A stretch of 18,301 nucleotides of DNA from Victivallales bacterium (lineage in GTDB: Bacteria > Verrucomicrobiota > Lentisphaeria > Victivallales > UBA1829): positions 1 to 18,301 of the forward strand of contig JAEEQO010000036.1 in the NCBI GenBank assembly GCA_016285335.1, written 5' to 3'. Below, in pieces: positions 1 to 7,200 of this stretch. Position numbers and translations under genes: made by a program. Under the pieces are notes generated by a model that saw only the letters and a program-made list of their open reading frames with translations, searched no databases and was not told where the DNA came from. How positions within the stretch are numbered: the first letter of the stretch is position 1; each line of letters starts with the position of its first letter.

Positions 1-1004
1 GGGTCCCAAGCAATATGTTCGGCGTGGCGCCCGCCTACTTCGAGATCCGCAACTGGGAGATCGAGGAAGGCCGCCTCTTCACGAACGAGGAAGTCGACAC
101 CAACGCGCGCGTTTGCGTGGTCGGCACCACCATCGTGAAGGAAGTCTTCAACGGCATGTCCCCGCTCGACTGCGAACTCCGAATCGGCGACGTCACGTTC
201 ACCGTCATCGGCGTCCTCAAAACGAAGGGCGCGAACATGATGGGCTCGGACGAAGACGACGTGGTCCTGACCCCGTGGACCACCATGCGCATGCGTGTGA
301 CTGGCCTCAAGACCGGAACCGCTTCCAACATGACCAGCTCCGTCTCCGATTCGCCCGGCGAACGCTTCGCCGTCAGCGGACGCGCGCTCTACCCGGAGCA
401 GGACAACAGCATCACGAAGGACAAGCTCTTCTACAGCCGGTTCACCCAGCTGGACCAGATCATCGTCACCGCCTCCACGATCGAGAAGAACGAGCAGGCC
501 GTGCGGGAAGTCGAGGAACTGCTCCGCAAACGCCACAACCTCAGCATCGAACAGGACGACGACTTCACCGTCCGCAACTCCGCCGAATTCATGTCCATGC
601 TGAACCAGACCTCCACGCTCATGACGAACCTGCTCCTCGGCGTCGCCCTGATCTCCCTCGTTGTCGGCGGCGTCGGCATCATGAACATCATGCTCGTGTC
701 CGTCACGGAGCGCACCCGCGAGATCGGCCTCCGCATGGCGGTCGGCGCGCGTTCCCGCGACATCCTCCGGCAGTTCCTCATCGAATCCGTCGTGCTGTGC
801 ATCTCCGGCGGCATCATGGGCATCCTGCTCGGACACGGCGCGTCTCTGATGATCGCGGGCGTCCTCGGCTGGCCCATCGAAGCCAGTCCGCAGGCGATCG
901 TCGCGGCGGTCATCGTGTCCGCCACGGTCGGCATCCTCTTCGGGTTCTACCCCGCGTGGAAAGCCTCCCGCCTCGACCCGATCGAAGCCCTCCGCTACGA
1001 GTGA
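1..1004 (+). CDS. MacB-type ABC transporter permease, C-terminal part (5' truncated by window edge)
   Basis: Inner-membrane permease of the MacB/FtsX superfamily, which works with an ABC ATPase to drive export or mechanotransmission across the envelope. The frame is open from the left edge (first full codon at 3). The first in-frame ATG, at 15, lies inside the conserved MacB periplasmic core (GVAPAYFEIRNW, then EEGRLF), so the true start is upstream and outside the window. The periplasmic domain runs to about nt 600. The FtsX domain follows, with a membrane segment at about nt 625-700 (LLLGVALISLVVGGVGIMNI), the family signature ERTREIGLRMAVGA at about nt 708-750, two more hydrophobic segments, and the typical ending FYPAWKASRLDPIEALRYE before TGA. 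The N-terminal membrane helix and any ATPase gene would lie to the left. The exported substrate cannot be told. The next gene starts 415 bp downstream, beyond a terminator, so it is probably a separate unit. Confidence 0.92.
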   Translation, partial: VPSNMFGVAPAYFEIRNWEIEEGRLFTNEEVDTNARVCVVGTTIVKEVFNGMSPLDCELRIGDVTFTVIGVLKTKGANMMGSDEDDVVLTPWTTMRMRVTGLKTGTASNMTSSVSDSPGERFAVSGRALYPEQDNSITKDKLFYSRFTQLDQIIVTASTIEKNEQAVREVEELLRKRHNLSIEQDDDFTVRNSAEFMSMLNQTSTLMTNLLLGVALISLVVGGVGIMNIMLVSVTERTREIGLRMAVGARSRDILRQFLIESVVLCISGGIMGILLGHGASLMIAGVLGWPIEASPQAIVAAVIVSATVGILFGFYPAWKASRLDPIEALRYE

Positions 1005-1041
1005 CGGCACCCCCCTGCCCTCAGCGCATCAATTTGATTTC

Positions 1042-1076
1042 AAGCCCCTGGTCCTCCCGATCCGGGGCTTCTTTTT
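1042..1076 (+). terminator. Rho-independent terminator after the MacB-type gene
   Basis: A perfect 7-bp stem, AAGCCCC (1042-1048) with GGGGCTT (1064-1070), closes a 15-nt loop and is followed by C and five T. It lies 38 bp past the stop codon of the permease gene and separates it from the GH43-like gene. Confidence 0.85.
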
Positions 1077-1282
1077 GCCTCAATGCCCGTGGTTGGATCA
1101 TCTTCTGTTCGGACCAGAGCATTCCGGCGCAAGCGTCGTCGAAAATACCAAGTATCACTTGAACGGCTTGTTGCTGACCCGAACATGCGAAGAAAGGATG
1201 AGGAGAAATGAAGATGCGACCAATACGTCTTCCCCGATCCGCATAAAATCCGGCAAATTCTTTAAGGAAATCAAGGAAAAAA

Positions 1283-1319
1283 ACTGTTTTTTCTCTTTTT
1301 TGAGGCTTGACAAAACAGT
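1283..1319. repeat. 8-bp inverted repeat spanning the -35 box, possible operator
   Basis: ACTGTTTT (1283-1290) and AAAACAGT (1312-1319) are perfect reverse complements separated by 21 bp. The right arm begins on the last base of the -35 hexamer. This placement would suit a dimeric or looping repressor. It could also be chance in an AT-rich stretch, and no regulator gene is visible nearby. Confidence 0.4.
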
Positions 1320-1334
1320 AAAAAGGCTTATTTT
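1307..1334 (+). promoter_or_regulatory. Predicted sigma70-type promoter of the GH43-like gene
   Basis: A consensus -35 TTGACA (1307-1312) is separated by 16 bp from TATTTT (1329-1334). A and T tracts just upstream (about 1277-1301) resemble an UP element. Transcription would start near 1341, giving a leader of about 80 nt before the ATG at 1420. An 8-bp inverted repeat straddles the -35 box (see the separate entry). Confidence 0.6.
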
Positions 1335-1419
1335 TATGGTAACGAAGGTTCGCATCCTGCGGGCCTTGACCGGAAACACCCACTCTTTCCCCTCAAAAAT
1401 AAAACAATCGAGGTAACCA

Positions 1420-3846
1420 ATGAAACACTCCAAACTGCTGATCGCGCTTGCTATGACGGGCGCCATCTCCCTCGGCGTAACGGCGTACGCGCAGTCGTCG
1501 CCGACAAAGCCGAAACACACGTTCGCCAACCCGCTCGACGTCCTCGTCGGACATGAGCGCGGCGTCCGCGGCGGCGAGCCCGTCGTCCTCATCTACAAGG
1601 ATGACTACTATCTTTTCGTTTCGCATCGCAGAGGCTACTGGTACTCCCCTGACTTCCAGAACTGGACCTATGTCGACGCCCCCAACTATCCCGCCGGCGT
1701 CGTTTCCGTCGTGGAGTTCCAGGGCGAGCTCATCGGCTGCTCGATGAACAACCGCAACGTCTACAAGGCGATCGATCCCAAGGCCGGTACCTGGGAGAAG
1801 ATCGGCGAGCTCAGCAGCGACCGTTACGGCGACGCCAACCTGTTCGCCGACGGCGACCGCCTCTATCTGTATTTCGGCTGGTCCCAGATCATGCCGTTCC
1901 AGGTCGTCGAACTCGATACCAAGACCTTCAAGGAGAAAGCCGAACCCATTCCGCTGTTCTTCAGTGACATCAAGAACCACGGCTTCGAAGCGCGCAAGCC
2001 CGAAGACGTCATCTACTCCATTTTCGGCGGACGCCGCGATTACGGTCCCGAGGAGTTTCCCTGGATCGAAGGTCCGTGGGTGACCAAGCACAACGGCAAG
2101 TACTATCTGCAGTACGCCGCCATCGGCCTCGAGTTCATTTCCTACTCCCACGGCGTGTATGTCTCCGACAGCCCGACCGGACCGTTCACCTATTCCGAAC
2201 ATAATCCGCTCACGTTCAAGACCAGCGGATTCGAGGTCGGCGCAGGCCACGGCAGCACCTTCCACGACAAGAAGGGCAACCTCTGGACCATCTGCATGAT
2301 CCCCGCGCACTACGGCGAAAACGGACGCGGCTCCGAGCTCGCGATCTTCCCGACAGCCGTGGACAAGGACGGCGTGATGTACTCCGACACCGCTTATGGC
2401 GACTATCCGCAGTATTTCCCCAATGACCGTAAGGTCGGCGGCGCGGACAACTACACCGACTGGAAGCTTCTTTCCTACAAGAAGCGCACCGAAGTCTCCT
2501 CCACCGCGGCAAACCATCCCGCTGTCAATGCCCTTGATGAGGATTTCCTCACCTGCTGGGCAGCCGAGACTTCCAACCCCGGCGAATACTTCATGGTCGA
2601 CCTCGGCGGCGAGGCCAGCATCAACGCCATCCAGCTGAACTGGGACCAGGTCAGAGCTCCGCAGGCGACGACCGGCGGCAACCGTCAGGGCGGTAACCGT
2701 CCCGCCGGCGGCGCCGGTGCGGCCGGTGGCGCTCCTGCCGGTGGCATGGGCGGATTCGGCGGATTCGGCGGCTTCGGTGGCGGTGCTCCCGCCGGTGCGG
2801 CTCCTGCCGGCGGCGCTCAGGGCGCGGGCGGCAATCGTCCTCGTCCGCAGGGTCAGGGCGGTGCCGGCGGCGCTGGTGGCGCTCCTGCCGGCGGCATGGG
2901 CGGTTTCGGCGGCGGCATGGGCGGATTCGGCGGCGGCATGGGCGGCATGATGGGTGGATTTGGCGGCATGGGCGGCGGACGCTCTGTCGGTCCCGACACC
3001 CGCTACCAGTGCTACAAGGTCGAAGTCTCCACGGACGGCACCAACTGGACCACGGTCATCGACAAGCCGGAAAACAACCTCGAACTCAAGCACGACTACA
3101 ACGAGTTCGAAAAGCCGGTGAAGGCCCGCTACGTCAAGGTCACCAATATCGCGACCTACGACAATTCCCTGTTCGCGATCAAGGACCTCCGCATCTTCGG
3201 CACCACCGACAAGATGAAGACCACGAAGGTCGCTGACAAGGACGTCATGGCCGTCCGCAATCCGGAAGACCTTCGCGAGGCCAACCTCCTCTGGAAGCCC
3301 GTGGAAGGCGCCGACGGATACGTGATCCGTTACGGCATTGAGCCGAACAAGCTCTACAACAGCTACATCGTCTATGACGACAACAAGCTCTACATGCACA
3401 GCCTGAACACCGCTCCCGAGAAGTACTACTTCGAGGTCGAAGCGTTCTCCAGCGGACTTCCGAAGTATCGCGAGAACCCCCTCGCCACCATCGGCACCGG
3501 CGCTGAACTCCAGCTCGGCGGCGGCCGTGGGGGCGGCATGGGCGGCTTCTCCAGCTACAGCCAGGCCGGCAACACGATCGTAATGCTTAAGGAAGGCGTC
3601 GATGAATACGTGTTCGAAGACATCACGCCCGGCAACTGGAACCTCACCCACTCCTATGGTCCCAATCTCTGGAGAGGCGAGCTGACCGAGAAGGAACTCA
3701 TTTCCGACGAGGCCAACCCGAAGGCCACCCTCGACGTCCCGCTCACGAAGCTCGGCGTCGGCACCAAGGTCACCGGCACTCTCCGCATGAAAGTCATCCC
3801 GGGCAAGGAGAAAGGCAAGATCGTTGTCTACATCGACAAAAAATAA
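1420..3846 (+). CDS. Secreted GH43-like glycosidase with split discoidin-like domain and Gly-rich insert
   Basis: Exported 808-residue protein, probably acting on arabinose-, xylose- or galactose-containing glycans outside the cytoplasm. Residues 1-24 form a signal peptide (basic start, hydrophobic core, AYA before Q25). Residues about 34-345 look like a five-bladed GH43 propeller: GGEPVVLIYKDDYYLF at 51, GDANLFADGDRLYLYFG at 137, EGPWVTKHNGKYYL at 217 and GAGHGSTF at 274. E217 fits the general acid and D138 the pKa-modulating Asp. The usual base Asp of the first blade appears as E53, so activity is not certain. Residues about 350-596 form an F5/8 type C (discoidin, CBM32-like) domain broken at 419-520 by Gly-rich sequence. 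An Fn3-like segment (about 608-678), a second short Gly-rich stretch (700-709) and an unassigned beta-rich tail follow. A GAGGT site 5 bp before the ATG and the signal peptide support the start. The substrate is not predictable from sequence alone. Confidence 0.85.
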   Translation: MKHSKLLIALAMTGAISLGVTAYAQSSPTKPKHTFANPLDVLVGHERGVRGGEPVVLIYKDDYYLFVSHRRGYWYSPDFQNWTYVDAPNYPAGVVSVVEFQGELIGCSMNNRNVYKAIDPKAGTWEKIGELSSDRYGDANLFADGDRLYLYFGWSQIMPFQVVELDTKTFKEKAEPIPLFFSDIKNHGFEARKPEDVIYSIFGGRRDYGPEEFPWIEGPWVTKHNGKYYLQYAAIGLEFISYSHGVYVSDSPTGPFTYSEHNPLTFKTSGFEVGAGHGSTFHDKKGNLWTICMIPAHYGENGRGSELAIFPTAVDKDGVMYSDTAYGDYPQYFPNDRKVGGADNYTDWKLLSYKKRTEVSSTAANHPAVNALDEDFLTCWAAETSNPGEYFMVDLGGEASINAIQLNWDQVRAPQATTGGNRQGGNRPAGGAGAAGGAPAGGMGGFGGFGGFGGGAPAGAAPAGGAQGAGGNRPRPQGQGGAGGAGGAPAGGMGGFGGGMGGFGGGMGGMMGGFGGMGGGRSVGPDTRYQCYKVEVSTDGTNWTTVIDKPENNLELKHDYNEFEKPVKARYVKVTNIATYDNSLFAIKDLRIFGTTDKMKTTKVADKDVMAVRNPEDLREANLLWKPVEGADGYVIRYGIEPNKLYNSYIVYDDNKLYMHSLNTAPEKYYFEVEAFSSGLPKYRENPLATIGTGAELQLGGGRGGGMGGFSSYSQAGNTIVMLKEGVDEYVFEDITPGNWNLTHSYGPNLWRGELTEKELISDEANPKATLDVPLTKLGVGTKVTGTLRMKVIPGKEKGKIVVYIDKK
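2674..2979 (+). repeat. Gly-rich low-complexity coding repeat inside the discoidin-like domain
   Basis: Codons 419-520 of the GH43-like gene encode a run rich in Gly, Ala, Met, Phe, Pro and Asn (units such as GGMGGFGG and GGAPAGG). At DNA level, short GGCGGATTC- and GGCGGCATG-type units recur. A 29-bp block at 2725-2753 is repeated at 2875-2903 with one mismatch, a 150-bp (50-codon) step. The reading frame is kept throughout. The repeats probably expand and contract by slippage or unequal recombination. Confidence 0.85.
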
Positions 3847-3861
3847 CAAGTAAAGCAGGAC

Positions 3862-3884
3862 GTGCCCGTGCGCAAGCCGGGCAC
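3862..3884 (+). other. Hairpin just after the GH43-like stop codon
   Basis: GTGCCCG (3862-3868) pairs perfectly with CGGGCAC (3878-3884) around a 9-nt loop. No T-run follows, so it is probably a 3'-end stabilising hairpin that precedes the true terminator 20 bp further on. Confidence 0.45.
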
Positions 3885-3903
3885 TGTTCGATACCCTGTG
3901 TGG

Positions 3904-3937
3904 CCCGGTTCCGTATCCAAACGGAGCCGGGTTTTTT
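3904..3937 (+). terminator. Rho-independent terminator of the GH43-like gene
   Basis: CCCGGTTCCGT (3904-3914) pairs with ACGGAGCCGGG (3921-3931) over 11 positions with one G-U pair and a 6-nt loop. Six T follow directly. It lies 58 bp past the stop codon. Confidence 0.9.
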
Positions 3938-4174
3938 CATATATGGAATCGGGGAGCATTGACCTGTCTGCCTGATCCGGGGAGGGGGGGAGCCGGTCTT
4001 GCTTTGTTATGTTTCGTTTTTGATCATGCAAGCGGAAAATGGCATTGTACGGAGGCGCGGCATCGCAGCCTCTTCCCTGCGTTCCCCGACGTTATTGTGA
4101 TCGTTCAGACGGGCATTCCATTTCCTCCGGGCCGAACTGTTCCCGGCTTCCCGGCCGGTCCACGTCCCGTCCAC

Positions 4175-4212
4175 AAAAAACGCCTCCGAAACCTGCCGCG
4201 GCTTCGGGGGCG
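4175..4212 (-). terminator. Rho-independent terminator of the giant repeat-protein gene
   Basis: Read on the minus strand, CGCCCCCGAA (4212-4203) pairs with TTCGGAGGCG (4190-4181) over 10 positions with one G-U pair and a 12-nt loop, and six T follow. It lies about 30 bp past the stop codon of the 3387-codon gene. Confidence 0.88.
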
Positions 4213-4241
4213 TATGTGTTGTTGAGGTGTTCTGTGCCGGG

Positions 4242-7200
4242 TTACGCCAGCATGGCCTGCCAGGCGGACTTGCTTTCCTGAATGTCGGCAACAGCGGCGG
4301 CGGAGAGGTCGTAGGACGGCGCATTTGCCGCGGGCTGATGGATGTTCAGAGTGTTCTCCGGGGCGTCGAATCCGGTGAGTTCATCCGGATCGCCTGTGGA
4401 AATGATCTCCGTCTGCGGATCGGTGCCGGATTCGGTCTCATCCGGGGCAGGGGGGAAGTTTTCCGGTTCCACGGGCTTGTCCGGCAGGCCGGAGCAGCCA
4501 GCGTCGTTGAGCGAGACGTTGTAATACACGAGCTCGCCCTTCTTGGCGTTCGTGGAGACGACCGCGATGTAGTAGTCGCCCGCCGCAAGGTCCTTGGTGG
4601 TCTTCGTTCCGTTGGCAACGGTGTAGAACGCGGCGTACTTGTCGGCCTTCTTGAGGGCGGTGGACTGGATTACCTTCATCGTGTATGTGGCATTGCCCTT
4701 CTTGTCCGTGCCTTCCACGAGCTGGTAGATCACGAACTTGGAGGCGTTGGTCGCCGTCACATTGAAGCTCAGCTTCGAGGTGTTTTCCAGCGTGATCTTC
4801 AGGTAGTCGGCGTCGTCGCCGAATCCGACATAGTTCGTGAACGTCGTGACGCCGACCTGCTTGGAGACCGTGCCGGCCGTGTCGATCTGGATGTCGCCCA
4901 TCTGTTTGTAGAGCAGCGTGCCGACGGATCCGTAAACGGCCATGTTCAGCGGCTCTTCGCGTTTCTTGTCGTACACGTAATCGTTCCAGCCGTTGTCGGC
5001 GTCCGTATAGAACAAGCTCTCGTCGGAGGTAACGATGCTGTAGAATGCGCTGCCGCCCTTCTTGGCGTTCGTGGCCTGGACCGAGACGTAGTATTCGCTT
5101 CCGTCGTCGAGGTTGAAGCGGCGCAACGCCGTCTCCGCCGAATAGAGTCCCGTATTCTTGTCCTTCTTGAGCGCGGTCGTCTGGATGAGCTTCATCTTGT
5201 AGGTGACGTTGCCCTTCTTGTCCGTGCCGACGACGAGCTGCCAGATCGTGAACTTGGCGGCGTCGGTCGCGGTGACGTTGAACGCCAGAGCGGAGTCGTA
5301 GGGCAGGGAGATCGTTGCATAGTCGGCGCCGTCGCCGAATCCGGCAAAGTTGGTGAGCGTCTTGTTTTCGAGCGGGAACTCCGTTCCGGGGCTGTCGAGC
5401 TGGACCGCGTCGCCGGCTTTCGCGACCGTGTTGACGAGGAGATCTTCATCGGCGGCCGCCGGATTCAGCGGATTTTCCTGCTTCTTGTCGTAGACGTAGT
5501 TGTTCCAGCCGTCGTCGCCGTCTGCGAAGAAATGCGTCCGGCCGTCCGTGTAGTTGAGTTCCGCGTTGTAGAAGGCGTATCCGCCTTTCTTGGACGCGGC
5601 TTCCGTGGCCTGCATCGAGATGTAGTAATCGCCGCCCGCCTCGATGAGGAGGTCCTTCGTGGTCGCGGCGTAAAGCCCCGTGTTCTTGTCTTTCTTGAGG
5701 ACGGTCGCCTGGAGGGACTTCATCTTGTAGGTGACGTTGCCCTTCTTGTCCGTGCCTTCGACGAGCTGCCAGACCGTGAACTTCCCGGCGCCGGTGGATT
5801 CGAGGTTGAAGCTCAGTTTCGCGCCCTTTTCGAGCGTGATCTTCGCGTAGTCGTATTCGTCGGTGACGCCGCCCTTGATGCCGCCTGCGTAGTTGCGCCG
5901 TCCGTCAGAGAAGACCGTGCCTTTTTCGTCCAGCAGGACGCCCTTGACGCCGTCTTCCAGCGCGGTCGAAACGAAGCTGTCGAGCCACGGGTTCAGCACC
6001 TTCGCCTTCTTGTCGTAGACGTAGTTGTTCCATCCGTTGTCCAGTTCGTTTCTGACCTTGACGACCGACAACACGAGGTCGTTATCCTTTGTCACGTCGA
6101 ATACGTAGGAGAGCTGATCGCCCTCTTCGTTTTTGAGGACCGGGAATTCCGCCCTGCCGACATAAGCCGTCACGCCGTCGGCGACCTGGATCCCCTGATA
6201 AAGCATGTCGGCGGCGTCGGCGGCGAACAGGTATTCGCCGGTCGTCGCACCGGGAGCCAGGACATAGGCGGGCGAGCCTTCGATCCGGGAAAGGCCGGCA
6301 AACTGCGGCTGGCCTTCCTCCATATTCGCCGTGTCGAACACGATCTGACCTTCGCCGAAGACCGCGGAATCCGTGCCGAAGACGGATTTCCCGCTCAGGA
6401 CCGCGCCTTCTTCGATGGTCAGCGTGGCATAGACGTCGGTGTTCGTCAGCTCGACGCCGCTTCGGATGACCGTCTGCTTCAGGATGCCGTCCGTGAACGT
6501 GACCGTGCCGCCGACGACCCGGATCTCGGCGCTGGCGGGCGATGCGGCCGCCGCGGCGTCGCCGGTCGCGAATGCGTCAATGCCGATGACCGCGACCGTT
6601 TCTTCATCAATCGTGACGGGCGTGCCGTCCTCAAGATCAGCCCATTCGCTGTTCACGTAGAAGACCGGGACGTCGATGAGCAGCGAGAGCACGCCGTCGT
6701 CCGAGAGGTTGAGCGAGAAGGTGCTGGAGCCGATCACGACGGGTTCGGATTCGAGCGTCAGCGTGTATTCGCCGAGCGTGATGCCGCGGTCGAAAGAGGC
6801 CGCGCCGCCCGCGAGCAGATAGGTGCCGCCTTCCTGCGCGTCGGAGACCGTGATGACCAGGTCGGGCGTCCCGTCGATCGCGGAGAAATCGTTCACGAGC
6901 ACATAGTCCGCGGGCCTGGCGAGGACGGAGAGGTCGAATTCGAGGGCCGTGCCGTCGTCCATTCCGATCGTCGCGCCGCTTCCGGCCGTCACCCGTCCGG
7001 TGAGCTTTGCACCGTCCGTTATGGTCACGGTGGCGCCCTCGACGAGCGAGAGCCCGGATGCCTCGGCGCCGGAGCCGGAGACGATGAAGAGTCCGCCGGA
7101 CTGCACTTCGGTCGATTCCGCGATGCCGCCGTCGCCCGTTTCCAGAGTGCCGCCGTAAAGGACCTGCATCTCGGAAACGAAGCCGGCGTTGCGGACGATG

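Larger units (their letters stand above)
1005..1419. other. Intergenic region between permease and GH43-like gene
   Basis: These 415 bp hold the permease terminator (1042-1076) at the left and, at the right, an AT-rich promoter zone with A and T tracts and an inverted repeat (1283-1319). Between about 1080 and 1270 I see no convincing gene. Reading frames there are short, lack a placed Shine-Dalgarno site, and have no recognisable protein features. Confidence 0.6.
3847..4241. other. Intergenic region between convergent genes
   Basis: These 395 bp separate the plus-strand GH43-like gene from the minus-strand giant gene. They hold a hairpin (3862-3884), a plus-strand terminator (3904-3937) and a minus-strand terminator (4175-4212). 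Between about 3940 and 4170 I see no gene, RNA or repeat that I can support. Confidence 0.6.

Noticed and set aside
15..1004. Start of the permease at the ATG at position 15
   Set aside because: That Met is inside the conserved MacB periplasmic core and the frame stays open to the left edge, so the gene is truncated rather than starting there.
113..1162. A plus-strand open frame of 349 codons overlapping the permease gene
   Set aside because: Frame-shifted shadow: Arg/His/Pro-rich product, overlaps the MacB-type gene and reads through its terminator.
1214..1246. A possible 10-codon leader peptide (MRPIRLPRSA) with AGGAG 8 bp upstream
   Set aside because: It lies upstream of the predicted GH43-like promoter, so it would not be on that transcript. 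It has no attenuator-like structure tied to it and is short enough to be chance.
1393..3849. A minus-strand open frame of 818 codons antisense to the GH43-like gene
   Set aside because: The plus strand has a signal peptide, GH43 and discoidin motifs, a promoter and a terminator. The antisense product is low-complexity Ala/Val/Gly/Asp-rich sequence.
3938..4174. A small RNA or small gene between the convergent terminators
   Set aside because: No tRNA-like fold, promoter, or short frame with a ribosome binding site could be supported.
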